Shown here one piece after another: positions 31,557-44,630 of a stretch of 64,000 bases of DNA. Under the pieces are notes generated by a model. It was given only the letters and a program-made list of their open reading frames with translations, ran no database searches and had not been told where the DNA came from. Positions within the stretch are counted from its first letter, which is position 1. Each line of letters begins with the position of its first letter. The DNA is from Elymus sibiricus (Eukaryota > Streptophyta > Magnoliopsida > Poales > Poaceae), in NCBI GenBank assembly GCA_039707655.1, contig CM077676.1:184632936-184696935 (forward strand), in the 5' to 3' direction. A program made the translations under genes and the position numbers.

Positions 31557-33635
31557 ATGTCAAGTGGCAGTGACAGTCAGAACAGGTCTGAACAGCATGC
31601 AGAACTAAGTGAAGGGTCAAGCCCTGATGAGAGTTTCTATGAGGGAGAGAGGAGCTCTCCATATCTTCCTAAGGCAGCTACCAGAACAAGGAAGAAGAAA
31701 ACCTCTGACAGTGAGGATGAAGATTTTGTTGCCAGTGAAATAGCAGCTAAGAAAAAGAGAGTTGTGCTTGCTAAGGAGTACAACACCAAGCCTACATCTG
31801 CCAAAGAGAGGATTGCTGTGAGGAAAGTTCCTAAGTAGACTATGCAATTCACTCTTGAAGAGCCTAGTGACACTGAGGCAGCTGCAGGAGCTAAGAAGAA
31901 AAGAGTAAGGAAAATTAATGCCCGTGTGATTGGCAGACCCTCCATGATGATTGATGAGGAGGAACAGGAGGAGGAGCCAGCAGCCACTGCACCCCCAGCA
32001 AAATCTCAGAAGCTCATGTCTGATGCAATCAAGACTGCTGCCCCCGCCAAGTCCAATCCAAAAGCTCCAGCACCCAAGAGGTCAACCAGGAACATATCAG
32101 TTGCTGAGAAGAACAAGGCCCCAGTGCCTGAGTCAAATGTTGATGAAGAGCCACTAGTGCTCAGAAAGTTGAAGCCAAAGATACCAGATCATGACAATAC
32201 ACACCCAGTCGCAGAAAACATGATGCTGAGGAAGGATAAAGGACTGCGTCAATGGAGGAAATCAGATCCTTATGCTGTGAGGAGGAAGACAGCATGTGAT
32301 TATCGCTTTCACACACAAGAACAACAGGACTTTTATGAGACAGTTTTGCTTGATAAGAAGCCCATAGTCAGTGACATGAGGTGGGTGGACTGGAAATATA
32401 TTGATGCAAATGAAGACTATTTTCCCCATGTCCATGAGAGCTTCAGAATTGCAGGAGTTGACGAGTTTGTTGGACAGAAGTTGACCAAGTGGAATGACGA
32501 AATGGTCATGCAATTCTACTCCACAGCACATTTCTACCCAGATGGCAGAATAGTGTGGATGACTGAGGGTATAAGATACCAGTCGACCATCTCTGAGTGG
32601 GCAAGTCTTCTTGGCGCACCCAAGGAAGAGGATGATGATTATGATGTTTATGCCAAGCTCAAGATGGATCACAACTCCATGAAGAACATGTACACTGCAA
32701 TTCCTCAGAAGGATATAGAGACACACAAACTTGGATCAGTGAAGCATTTGCTGCCAGGACTGGCCACCACGAACACCATCTTGCGGTACACCTAGTTACC
32801 CAAGTCAGGAGATGACAAAATGATTCGTGGCCACTCCATCAATTTGTTGCATTTGTTTGATACACCTCAGAAATTCAAGGTGATGAGCCTGATAGTAGAA
32901 ACTATCAAGAGGACTGCAGCAGATCAGAAGAGGTCGTGCAGATATGCTCCACATATTCAGCTATTGATCAATTCCAAGGTTGGAACCAGCACTTACCTTC
33001 TTGATCGAGAGCATTTGCCATTGCGTCCAGAGTTTGAGGACAATGTTATAGTGATGGATCCTTCGCATCCCACTTCAGCACAAGCTCAAGAGGAAATCCG
33101 GAAAGCCAAAGAAGCAAAAGCAGCCGAGGAGGCATCAGCTCCTAATGCTCCAATTGCCAATCTCAAGACACCCAAGGATCAAATGACATATCTGCTTGAA
33201 GCCACTCTGAGGATTGACCGAAGTTTGGCCAACCTCACTCAGACCCAGGCTAGCTTTGAGCGGATTATTGAGACTAAATTTCATGATTTGGATGTCAAGG
33301 TCACAGAGATTCAGACTTCAGTGGAGCAGCTACAGGGTGATGTTGATGCTGTCAAGATAGCCCGATCAAATGACAGTGGAGATGACAGACCTACCACAGA
33401 GCGTTTTCAGACAGTGCCTAGGGCAGCCAGGTCTGCTGCAGTGCCAGTTGTGGATCCACGGACCACAGTATCTGCACCAGCTGCTACTGCCACAGTGCCA
33501 CCACAGGTCTCCACTCCACCAGCCCAGCAAACTTCTGTAGAAGCCTTCGCGGATGCTCTCCTCTCCACGCCATCTACGCACACCGGAGCTGCCAGCAGGA
33601 GATCGCCTTCAGGAGCTTCGGAGGACCGTGCTTAG
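31557..33635 (+). pseudogene. Element C second ORF (plant transposon protein-like, coiled coil)
   Basis: Frame of 693 codons from ATG 31557 with two in-frame TAGs (31836-31838, 32793-32795) and no shift. Residues 1-200 are Ser-, Lys- and Glu-rich with short acidic and basic blocks. A folded domain (about 225-425) includes RWVDWKYIDANEDYFPHV, KWNDEMVMQFYSTAHFYPDG and YQSTISEWASLLGAP, reminiscent of the 'putative plant transposon protein' family (PF20167). A helical segment with heptads follows at about 545-600, then a Thr/Pro/Ala-rich tail. In SIRE elements this position holds the so-called envelope-like ORF; no signal peptide or membrane span is visible here. Confidence 0.7.
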
Positions 33636-34143
33636 CGAGTCGATTAGTCCTATACTTATTTGAACTTTTTGGTACTTGTTGCCAAAGGGGGAGAATCTGT
33701 ATAGATCATAGGCTTCGAGAGAGAGAGTCCTTGCTTTGATTTACTTCGAGTTCTTTTGCTACTGTTTGTTTGATGCTACTGTGTTATGAGTGTGCTTGCT
33801 ACAATACTTTAATGATTTCTTATGCTTGTGATGATCATACTATGTCTCTTATGATGACCAATGCTTATCTTTATCATTATCTTGTATGATCCCTTACTTG
33901 TGTTGGTGATGCGTGCTTACTACTCTAATCATATCATTTTGCGCACTCCACCAAGATGTATGTGACATGGAAGAGTGAACCATGAGCCTAATCGATTGTG
34001 CATTTGCATTCAAACACAAATTTTTAATAATGCACAAATTTAGGGGGAGCTCTTGCTTATCACATACTTCTCAAAGCGACGATGTATTTCATTCATTTAA
34101 TCATTTGTCGAAGCTTTGATCTATATGTTGTCATCAATTACCA

Positions 34144-34156
34144 AAAAGGGGGAGAT
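34144..34156 (+). promoter_or_regulatory. Polypurine tract of element C
   Basis: AAAAAGGGGGAGAT directly before the 3' LTR start TGAAAGCAC. Similar purine tracts near 33685 (AAAGGGGGAGAA) and 34043 (AGGGGGAGC) may be older or accessory tracts. Confidence 0.85.
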
Positions 34157-35499
34157 TGAAAGCACATTTGCTCCCTCGGTGGTTTTGGTAATTCATAACA
34201 ACATATATCTCATTGAACTAATGTCCATTCAAGTTAAAGATTTCAGGATGTTCAATGATTGGCATGGCATGGACTAGAGATGTGGACCCCTCAAAGTGCT
34301 AAGGACAAGGATTGGCAAAGGATCAAGACTCTACATTTTTGGTTTAGTGATCCAAGATCACATTGAGTCCATAGGAAAGCCAATACTATTAAAAGGGGAT
34401 GAGGTGTTGCTTAATGGTCCTTTTGCTCAAGTGCTTAGTGACAGTACTCCTAAACCCTCAACCACTCTCTCTATCCCAAATATGTCCAAAACCAACATTC
34501 CAACTCGGCCCCACCGAATTTCTCTCTCCGGCCCCACCGAGTTCACCTAGACTTAGCCACTGCCAAAACCCTAACAAATCGGATCCACCGAAATGGATCT
34601 CGGTCCCACCGAGATGGCCTTGCCAACTCTGAATCGGTGCCACCGAGTTGGGTCAAAAGTGTGTAACGGTTGGATTTTGTGTGGAGGCTATATATACCCC
34701 TCCACCACCTCCTTCTCTGAAAAGGAGAGCCATCAGAACGTGCCTACACTTCCACCATACATTTTCTGAGAGAGAACCACCTACTCATGTGTTGAGATCA
34801 AGAGATTCCATCCCTACCATTTGAACCTTGATTTCTAGCCTTTCCCAAGTTGCTTTCCACTCAAATCCTTCTTCCACCATAGCCAAATCTATGAGGAGTT
34901 GTTTGAGTGCTGGGAAGACTATCATTTGAAGCACAAGAGCAAGGAGTTCATCAACAACACACCATTTATTACCTTTTGGAGAGTGGTGTCTCCTAGATTG
35001 GTTAGGTGTCACTTGGGAGCCTCCAACATGATGTGGAGTTGAACCAAGAGTTTGTAAGGGCAAGGAGATCACCTACTTCGTGAAGATCTACCCCGAGTGA
35101 GGCTAATCCTTCGTGGACGTAAGCCATGGTGGAATAGACAAGGTTGCTTCTTCGTGGACCCTTCGTGGGTGGAGCCCTCCGTGGACTCGCGCAGCCATTA
35201 CCCTTCGTGGGTTGAAGTCTCCATCAACGTGGATGTACGATAGCACCACCTATCGGAACCACGCCAAAAACCACCGTGTCTTCATTGCGTTTGAAATCTC
35301 CGATCCCCTCCTTTACATACATATGCAATTGCTTACTTTCCGCTGCTATACTCTTAGAATTGCATGTGTAGGGTGATGCTTGACATGTACTATTGCTAAA
35401 ATCTGCCCACAACTAAAACTGGGAAAAGGTTAGGTTTTATTTGGTCAAGTAGTCTAATCACCCCCCCCCCCCCCCTCTAGACATACTTTCGATCCTACA
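34157..35499 (+). repeat. 3' LTR of element C
   Basis: 1343 bp; it lacks the segment between the two promoter blocks of the 5' LTR and has one TATA box near 34689. Followed by CCCCC. Confidence 0.9.
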
Positions 35500-35504
35500 C
35501 CCCC

Positions 35505-35953
35505 CGATACGATCCATAGATTCATCAAAATAAGCAAACTATGCAACAAAAATAGAATCTGTCTAAAACAGAACAGTCTGTAAAGATCTGAATTAAAGCC
35601 ATACTTCTGTAACTCCCAAAATTCTGAAAAATTGGAAAAACATGGGCAATTCATATATCAATAATGTGTAAAAAATCATAAGGTTCTGACACTCCAGCAA
35701 AAAAATAAAATTCCAGCACTGGACACAAAAGATTCTGTTTTCAAACAACATCAATTATACTATCATCCAAATCATCCCAAAGGCATTACTTGGCACAAAC
35801 ACTAATTAAAAGATAAAAACATAGTCATAACAGAGGCTACAATTGTGTAAACACACAAAAACAGAAAGTAAAACAAAAATTTATTTTATTCATTGGGTTG
35901 CCTCCTAACAAGCGCTATTGTTTTATGCCCCTAGCTAGGCATAATGCATAGTT
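35505..35953 (-). other. Sabrina-like internal sequence downstream of protease
   Basis: AT-rich sequence between the protease end and the element C insertion. No coding feature is seen. Confidence 0.6.
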
Positions 35954-36669
35954 TCAAGTATTGTCATCTTTCATATTAATTCCATAGGTGGCCCTCATAA
36001 TAGATTCATATGGTGGCTTAATTCTCTTTCTAGGGAAGTGTTCCATCCCTTTCTTTAATGGAAATTGAAATCTTATATTACCTTCTTTCATATCAATAAT
36101 AGCACCTATGGTTCGTAGGAAAGGCCTACCAAGTATTATAGGACAAGACGGACTACATTCAATATCAAGCACACTGAAATCCACGGGCACATAGTTTTTA
36201 TTAGCAAGAATAAGCACATCATTTATTCTACCCAATGGATTTTTAATAGAGGAATCCGCAAGATGTAAATTAAGGGAACAACCATCCATATCGGTGAGAC
36301 CTAGTACGTCACAAAGGGATTTTGGTATAGTAGAGACGCTAGAACCTAGATCACACAAGGCATTACATTCATAATCTTTGATTTTAACTTTGATAGTAGG
36401 TTCCCATTCATCATGTAATTTTCTAGGAATTGAAACTTCCAACTCAAGTTTTTCTTCATGAGCTTTTATCATAGCTTCCACAATATGTTTAGTGAAAGCT
36501 TTATTTTGTTCATAGGCATTAGGTGAATTAATCATGGATTGCAACAAGGAAATATATTCAACTAAAGAGCAATTATCATAATTAAAGTCCTTGCAATCCA
36601 AAGTAGTGGGCACATCACTATTTAAAGTTCTGACCTCCCCAAACCCACTTTTTTCATTTTTATCATTAG
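35954..36669 (-). pseudogene. Sabrina-like element protease
   Basis: Minus-strand frame interrupted at its 5' side by element B. Contains a helical lead-in (VEYISLLQSMINSPN), then the retropepsin-like active-site turn CDLGSSVSTIPKSLCDVLGL and the Athila-type flap/hydrophobic motif CPIILGRPFLRTIGAIIDM. It ends at 35954 with no RT downstream. In this copy the protease frame itself is open. The 15 residues at the N-terminus of the longest ORF come from the element B LTR and are not part of it. Confidence 0.85.
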
Positions 36670-38244
36670 TGAAAGCACATTTGCTCCCTTGGTGGTTTTG
36701 GTAATTCATAACAACATATATCTCATTGAACTAATGTCCATTCAAGTTAAAGATTTCAGGATGTTCAATGATTGGCATGGCAAGGACTAGAGATGTGAAC
36801 CCCTCAAAATTCTAAGGACATGGATTGGCAAAAGTTCAAGACTCTACATTTTTTGTTAAGTGATCCAAGATCACATTGAGTCCAGAGGAAAGCCAATACT
36901 ATTAAAAGGGGATGAGGTGTTGCTTAATGATCTTTTTGCTCAAGTGCTTAGTGACAGTACTCCAAAACCCTCAACCACTTTCTCCATCCAAATATGTCCA
37001 AAACCTACATTCTAACTCGGCCCCACCGAAATTTCCTATCCGGAGCCACCGAGTTCATATGTACTTAGCCACTGCCAAAACCCTAACAAATCGGATCCAC
37101 CGATATGGATCTCGGTCCCACCAAGATGACCTTGCCAACTCTCTGTAATCGTTTGCACTTACTTCGGTCCCACCGAGTTCTACAAATCAGTCGCACCGAG
37201 ATGGCTTGCCAACTCTCTGTTGTCTTATTGCTTCACTTCGGCCCCACCGAGTTGATGCAATCGGTGCCACCGAGACGAGGTTTGCCCTAACAATTGCACA
37301 TCGGTCCATCCGAGTTGTTCCAGTCGGTCCCACCGAGATTCCTAATGTTCATATCTTTTACACGGTTCGGTGCCACTGAGATTTCTGATCGGTGCCACCG
37401 AGTTGGGTCAAAAGTGTGTAACGGTTGGATTTAGTGTGGAGGCTATATATAGCCCTCCGCCCCTTCTTACTCAGTATGGAGAGCCATCAGAACGTGCCTA
37501 CACTTCCACCATACATTTTCTGAGAGAGAACCACCTACTCATGTGTTGAGATCAAGAAATTCCATTCCAACATTTGAACCTTGATTTCTAGCCTTTCCCA
37601 AGTTGCTTTCCACTCAAATCCTTCTTCCACCATAGCCAAATCTATGAGGAGTTGTTTGAGTGTTGGGGAGACTATCATTTGAAACACAAGAGCAAGGAGT
37701 TCATCAACAACACACCGTCTATTACCTTTTGGAGAGTGGTGTCTCCTAGATTGGTTAGGTGTCACTTGGGAGCCTCCGACATGATGTGGAGTTGAACCAA
37801 GGAGTTTGTAAGGGCAAGGAGATCGCCTACTTCGTGAAGATCTACCCCGAGTGAGGCTAGTCCTTTGTGGACGTAAGCCATGATGGAATAGACAAGGTTG
37901 CTTCTTCGTGGACCCTTCGTGGGTGGAGCCCTCCATGGACTCACATAGCCGTTACCCTCCGTGGGTTGAAGTCTCCACAACGTGGACGTACGATAGCACC
38001 ACCTATCGGAACCACACCAAAAACCACCGTGTCTTCATTGCGTTTGAAATCTCCGATCCCCTCCTTATTTACATATGCAATTGTTTACTTTTCGCTGCTA
38101 CACTTTTAGAATTGCATGTGTAGGGTGATGCTTGACTTGTATACTTGCTAAAATCTGCCTACAACTAAAATTGGGAAAAGGTTAGGTTTTTAGTTGGTCA
38201 AGTAGTCTAATCACCCCCCCTCTAGACATACTTTCGATCCTACA
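36670..38244 (+). repeat. 5' LTR of element B
   Basis: TGAAAGC...CCTACA, with about 12 TCGGT-n3-ACCGA motifs (37015-37410) and one TATA box at 37444. It represents the LTR without the duplicated promoter block. Confidence 0.9.
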
Positions 38245-38246
38245 AG

Positions 38247-38258
38247 TGGTATCAGAGC
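38247..38258 (+). promoter_or_regulatory. Primer-binding site of element B
   Basis: TGGTATCAGAGC two bases inside the LTR, exact Met-tRNA-type PBS. Confidence 0.92.
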
Positions 38259-38297
38259 TTTGGTCTCCATTGCTTTGGTTTCACAACCTAGGAGAGT

Positions 38298-40388
38298 ATG
38301 GCGTCTAGTGAGGGTAATTATCACCGTAGAGGTCCATATTTTGATGGTACAAACTTTGCTAGTTGGAAACATAAGATGAAAATGCATATTCTTGGTCATA
38401 ACCCCACCGTTTGGGCTGTTGTTCGTGTTGGCTTGCAAGGTGAATTCTTTGAGGATGGCAAGGAACTGGATCGTGAAGCAACCCCGGAAGAATTGAAGAT
38501 GTTGTAATACAATGCTCAAGCTTGTGACATTCTCTTCAACAATTTGTGTCCCGAGGAATTCAACAAAATCAACCGCCTCAATAATGCAAAGGAAATTTGG
38601 GATACTTTGGTTGATATGCATGAGGGTACCGAGTCCATCAAGGAATCTAAGTTGGATGTGCTTCAAAGTCAACTTGACAAGTTCAAGATGAAGGATGGTG
38701 AAGGAGTCGCTGAAATGTACTCTAGGCTTGCTCTCATCACAAATGAGATTGCCGGCTTAGGAAGTGAAGAGATGACAGACAAATTCATCATCAAGAAGAT
38801 CCTTAGAGCTTTTGATGGAAAATATGATACCGTTTGCACATTGATCCAAATGATGCCAAATTACAAATATCTCAAGCCCATGGAAGTCATTGGAAGGATT
38901 GTTGCTCATGAAATGTCACTCAAGGACAAAGAGGAGCTACACAACAAATCAAGTGGTGCTTACAAAGCCTCAACCGATGCTCCAATAACTCCAAGTGACA
39001 AGCTAGTATCCAATGAAGAGATAAGCCTAATGGTGAAAAGATTCAACAAGTTCTACAAGAACAAAGGGAAAGAAAGAAGCTCTAGCTCAAGACACTATGA
39101 GAGAAGATCATCAAGTCGTGACCAAAATTGCTACAATTGTGGAAAACCCAGACACTACTCTAATGAGTGTACGGCTCCCTACAAGAAAAGAGACGAATAA
39201 CCAAGAGGAAGACATAGAAGAGATGAATCACCTCACAAGGAGAGAAGGAGTAGAGATGATCATTATGAACGAAGACCCTCTCGTAGAAGCAAGGATTTGG
39301 AGAGGAAGGACAAGTCATCAAAGAGATACACAAGAAGAAGGCATCAAGCTCATGTTGGTGAATGGGTTTCCGGCTCCGACTCCGACAACCACTCTGAGAG
39401 AAGTTATCACTCCAACTCCGACTATAGTCAAGATGAAGGTGTTGCCAGACTTGCTCTTGTGTCATCCAACTCCTATGATCTCTTCGAATCACCAAATGAA
39501 GGAATTGGAAGATGCTTCATGGCAAAAGGCCCCAAGGTATCAGACCCCGAGTATCTTGATTTCAATAGTGATGAAGATGATTTGCTTGGTGATGATGATT
39601 TACTTGTTGATAGAGCTAGTGATGTGAGCTATAATGAAAATGCTAGTAATCATGATAGTCAAGAGGAAACGAATGATAATGCTATGAAGGAGATTGAGCA
39701 TCTAACTAAAGAACTAAATGCTCTTAAGTTAGCTCATGAAACAACTCAAGAGGATCATAGAGAACTTCTAAGAACTCATGAGAAGCTACGCTTCGAGAAG
39801 CTAAATTTAGAGCAAGAGCATTAGTTTCTTAAAGCTATCAATGACGATCTTCGAAAGAAGAGTTCTTCATATCTTGCCAAACATTTACTCTTGTCTACCT
39901 TTATGCCACAAGTTAAACCTAAGCAAACTAGTAACAAGGGTAAAAAGGGTTCTACCTCTAGTAGTAACAATAACAATGCTATATCCAATGTTGTTGCTTC
40001 TAGTAGTTCTATTGATTCTACTAATGATTCTTTTAGCCAAGTTACACTTGAGCAAGAAAACATTCTATTGAAAGGAATTATAGAAAAACATGCCAATGGA
40101 GTTGAGTGGGAAGAAGATCAATACCCCAAGACAAAGTTTGTTCCTCAACAAGGGAAGTATGATCCTACTTCCTTCAAGGGAACACAAGCTCAAGAAGATC
40201 TTCCACCACAAGACCACAAGCTAAAAGGCAAGGACAAGCTTCAAGAAGAGATTGATTCATTTGAAGAAGCGCCTCAAGCCTTGGTCAAGTGGGTTCCCAA
40301 GACTTCATCAAGTTCTACTTCATCAAGTGCTACTACAACTCCAAGGATTCCCATCAAGTTGATGTGGGTCCAAAAGAAGAAGAACTAG
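38298..40388 (+). pseudogene. Element B Gag with three in-frame stops
   Basis: One frame from ATG 38298 to 40388 (about 696 codons) without shifts but with stops at 38505-38507 (TAA for Gln), 39198-39200 (TAA) and 39822-39824 (TAG). UBN2-type Gag domain, zinc knuckle CYNCGKPRHYSNEC, basic/Ser region, coiled coil and Ser-rich tail as in element C. After GIIEK about 34 residues present in C are missing; the loss is in frame. The long single frame shows that Gag and its extension form one protein. Confidence 0.88.
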
Positions 40389-42042
40389 AGAGTTCTTGAG
40401 GGTGACTCCGCCAAAAAACTTCACTCACATTCATTTTTGGCAAGAACTTGTGCAATCAACTTCCACATCTTGCACTAGTTCATGGAGTCACAAACCCCCT
40501 TGTTGGTAAGGCAAGGGACAAGGTATTGAAAGCACAAAACTCCAAAGGATTGCTCCCAACTCTTGATGGTCTACATCAACATTGAGCATCCACATCTTCA
40601 ACATCTACATGAAGTCATCATCGACAAAACCCAAGGTTAGTTCATCCCTCTTTGGGGGGATATCACATCTAGGGGGAGCTTTACTCTAAAAATTGAGCTA
40701 AAGCAACTCTAATGGTGTGAACACATCAATGCTTTATGTAAAAGTGGCAACCCCACTGGTGCTTAAACGATGAGTATGACCTATGAACAAATGTTCTCAT
40801 TTGACTCCTAAGTCAATATACTCATATATAGATGACCTAGTCATCGCCATTGCTTGATAGATGCTAGAATTGGTTGTGCATGTTTGACACATATTTCATT
40901 TGCTATCTTATTGTGTGAGCATGTTGATTTGCATGTTTTCTTCATTCGAGGACATCCATTTGTTGTTTTGATTGTCTTGGTTTTTCTGGCCAAGTGGATG
41001 TACAAGAATACCTAAGTACCTTCTCTAGCTATCTATGCTTTCTTGTCTCAAATTCTATTCTTGCTACATCACAAAAATTGAACAAGTCATTTTCGGACCC
41101 TCCGGGTGAGGTGCACTCAGAGCCACCGATCTGAAAGGGCTGAACCTCCAAAACCTTCTACATGATTTCGGCCGAACCAATCCACTCACACTCGGTCCAA
41201 CCGAAACCATTTAGATTGATCTAGGTTTCCATCTCGGTGTCACCGAGTTGAACCATTTCGGCGCCACCGATGTGCTAAACTGCTTGCAGTTACACATATC
41301 GGTGCCACCGAGTTGTCTAACTCGGAGCCACCGATAGCACACGGGTATATATACTCCGCGGGCCCGAACGATTGAAATTTCTCAAACTTCTTCGTTCCCG
41401 CACCCCGTTGTTGCCGTCGCCTTGGACTTCGGATCATCGCCTTTGTCTCCTGTGCATCTTCGCCGCCGGAATCCGCCGCCATCAACGGCAATCGCCCCGC
41501 CGTTGCCGCCGTAGAGGATCTCCACAAAGTTAGGGTGAGATTCGACCCCCTTCGTGCTCTAAATTCTGATTCAATGCACGGATGGATTGCCATTATTCTT
41601 GCCACAGATTGCAATGCTTATTCCACGAATAAAATTCCTTAGATTAGATTCGAGTAAAAAATTTAGGTTTAAGTTTCCACCGAACGCATCTCGGACCGAC
41701 CGATTAGAGATTTTTGGAGTCACCGATTTGGCCCCAGGCCATTGCACTAGTACGTCTTGGTGCCACCGAGTTGTACGAATCGGTGAGACCGAAAGTAAAG
41801 TCTCTGTGAAACCCTAGCATCTCAGAGACACCGAACCACATCTCGGTCTGACCGAAATGGAGTGTAAAGTTTCTGTTGAGTGCTTCGGTATCACCGAGAT
41901 GATCAACTCGGTCCATCCGAAATGCCTTTTGTGAGAACTTGAAACTAAGATTTGAACTCAATTTTCATGAAAAACATCTGCTTTTTGTGATGACTCATCT
42001 ACTCTGCCCATACACATCTATTCACAAGGTCAGCTTTGCAAG
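40389..42042 (+). promoter_or_regulatory. Element B spacer with internal promoter for the second ORF
   Basis: Conserved with element C: TCGGT/ACCGA motifs at 41115-41340, TATA box TATATATAC at 41346, GC-rich leader, GTTAGGGTGAGA near 41530, further motifs 41690-41920, then the ORF at 42043. No pol sequence. Confidence 0.55.
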
Positions 42043-44101
42043 ATGTCTGATGCCAGTGACAGCCAGAACATGTCAGAGCAGCACACAAATATCAGTTCAG
42101 GCTCTAGTCCCGAGGAAAGCTTTTATGAGGGAGAGAGAAGCTCTCCAGATCTTTGAAAAGACGTAACAAGGACCAGGAAGAAGAGAACCTCAGATGATGA
42201 GGATGAGGACTTTGTGGCTAGAGAGGCCACTTCAAAGAAGAAAGTGGTTGCTAAGGAATATGGCAGAAATGCTAGCTCAAAACCTGCTAGAACCAAAGAG
42301 AAGACAGTAGTGAAGAAAGTCACAAAGGAAACTATGACATTCACACTTGAGGAGCCAAGTGATACAGAAACAGCAGCTGCATCAAAGAAGAAGAGGCCAA
42401 GGAAAACGGTTGCTCGTGTTCTAGGCAAGCCCTCCATGGCTGAAGAGGAGGAGGAGGAGCCAGCAGCTGATGCACCTCCTGCCAAGACTCAGAAGCTTAT
42501 GTCTGATGCTATAAGGACTGCTGCCCACACCAAGTCTAAACCTAAAGCCCCAGCACCAAAGAGATCAACTAGAAACATCCCTGCTACTGAGAAGAAACAA
42601 GGCCCCAGTGCCTGAAGATGATGTTGAGGAGGAGCCACTAGTGCTCAGAAAATTGAAACCCAAGATTCCAGATCATGACAATGCACACCCAGTTGCCGAA
42701 AACATGATGCTCAGGAAGGACAAAGGACTGCGTCAGTGGAGATTGTCAGATCCTTATGCTGCAAGGAGAAGAACTACTTGTGATTACCGCTTTCAGACCA
42801 GAGAACAACAAGATTTCTATGAAACTGTGTTACTTGATAAGAAGCCAATCGTTAGTGACATGAGATGGGTGGATTGGAAATATATTGATGCAAATGAAGA
42901 TTATTTCCCCCATGTTCATGAGAGCTTCAGGATAGCTGGTGTTGATGACTTTGTTGGACAGAAGCTTACCAAGTGGAATGATGAGATGATAATGCAATTA
43001 TACTCCACAGCTCATTTTTATCCAGATGGCCGAATTGTGTGGATGACTGAGGGATCCAGATACCAGTCAGCCATCTCTGAGTGGGCTGATCTTCTTGGTG
43101 CTCCAAAGGAAGAAGATGATGACATTGATATATATGCCAAGCTCAAGATGGACCACAATTCCATGGCTAATATGTACACAGCTATTCCAGAGAAATATAT
43201 TGAGTCTCACAAGCTAGGATCAGTGAAGCACTTGCTACCTGGTTTGGCCACCACTAACACAATCTTGAGGTACACTCTGTTGCCCAAGTCTGGACATGAT
43301 AAGATGATACGTGGCTACTCCATCAACCTACTGCACCTCTTTGATACACCTCAGAAGTTCAAGGTGATGAGCTTGATTGTTGAAACTATCAAGAGAACAA
43401 CTGCTGATCAGAAGAGATCTTACGGATATGCTCCACACATTCAGATGCTCATCAACTCCAAGGTTGGAACGAGCACATATCTACTCGATCGTGAACATCT
43501 TCCATTGCGTCCAGAGTTCGAGGACAATGTTATAGTGATGGACCCTTCGCATCCTACATCTGCTCAAGCTCAAGAGAAAATCCGAGCAGCCGCAGAAGCA
43601 AAAGAAGCTCAGAAGGCATCTGCTCTCAATGCACCTATTGCAAACCTCAAGTCAAAGAATGATCAAATGACTTATCTGCTGGAAGCCACCCTGAGGATTG
43701 AGCGAAGTCTGGCCAACCTCACCAAGAACCAGGCTAGCCTAGAGCGGATAGTTGAGACAAAGATTCATGATCTTGATGTGAAGATCACTGAGGTTCAGAC
43801 CATAGTGGAGAAGCTGAAAGATGATGTTGATGCAGCCAGGGCCGCTTCTGATGATAGTGGAGATGACAGATTCCAGATAGTGCCCAGGGCAGCCAGGTCA
43901 ACTGTAGTGCCTGCTGCGGATACGAGGACTACAGTCTCTGCATCTGCTGCTGCTGCTATAGTGCCACCTCCAGTCTCTACTCCACCAGCCCAGCAGACGT
44001 CAGCTGAAGCCTTCGTAGATGCACTTCTCTCAATGCCATCCACGCACACCGGAGCTGCTAGCCGGATTTCACCTTCAGGAGTTGCCAAGGATCGTGCCTA
44101 G
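42043..44101 (+). pseudogene. Element B second ORF (plant transposon protein-like)
   Basis: Starts at ATG 42043 (MSDASDSQNMSEQ). An early TGA near 42154 and one extra A near 42597 break it; from 42608 a 497-codon frame is open to TAG at 44099-44101. It contains the same folded domain (DMRWVDWKYIDANEDYFPHV, YQSAISEWADLLGAP), helical segment and Thr/Pro/Ala-rich tail as the ORF of element C. The larger C-terminal part is well conserved between the copies, which suggests past selection for this protein. Confidence 0.72.
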
Positions 44102-44616
44102 AGAGACGCATAGTCCTATACCTATTCGAACTTTTTGGTACTTGTTGCCAAAGGGGGAGAATTTGTATAGATCATTAGGCTTCAAGAGAGAGTGTCTTGC
44201 TTTTGCTCGTTGTTTTCTTGAGTTTTTGCTACTATTTGGTTTATGCTACTTCTGCTTGATGTGTGCTTGATACTATGTGTTTGTGAGATACTATGTGTGA
44301 TTGATCATACTATGCTTCATGCTATGCTTAATGCTTATCCTTATCATTATCTTTGTATGATCATTCACTTGTGTTTTTGGTGATGCGTGCCTACTATTCC
44401 ATTCATATCATTTTGTGCGCTCCACCAAGTTGTATGTGACATGGAAGAGTGACCCATGATCCTAATCGATTGTGCATTTGCATTCAAATGCAAATTATTA
44501 ATAATGCACAAATTTAGGGGGAGCTCTTGCTTATCACATACTTCTCAAAGCGATGATGTATTCCATTCATTTAATCATTTGTCAAAGCTTTGATCTATAT
44601 GTTGTCATCAATTACC

Positions 44617-44630
44617 AAAAAGGGGGAGAT
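44617..44630 (+). promoter_or_regulatory. Polypurine tract of element B
   Basis: AAAAAGGGGGAGAT next to the 3' LTR, identical to that of element C. Confidence 0.88.

Larger units (their letters stand above)
25821..35499 (+). mobile_element. Pol-less SIRE/Maximus-like Copia element C
   Basis: 9,679 bp with duplication CCCCC (25816-25820 and 35500-35504), LTRs, Met-tRNA-type PBS and PPT. It codes for a Copia Gag with zinc knuckle and a second large ORF near the 3' LTR; protease, integrase, RT and RNase H are absent. A second copy of the same design (36670-46208) lies 1.2 kb away in the same host element, so the pol-less structure is a family feature and not a one-off deletion. Inserted opposite to the Sabrina-like host. 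Confidence 0.9.

Noticed and set aside
25821..35499. Classification of element C as a large retrotransposon derivative (LARD)
   Set aside because: LARDs lack coding sequence, whereas this family has Gag and a second ORF.
35954..36709. Taking the whole 251-codon minus-strand ORF as protease
   Set aside because: Its first 15 or so residues are translated from the LTR of element B; only 35954-36669 belongs to the protease.
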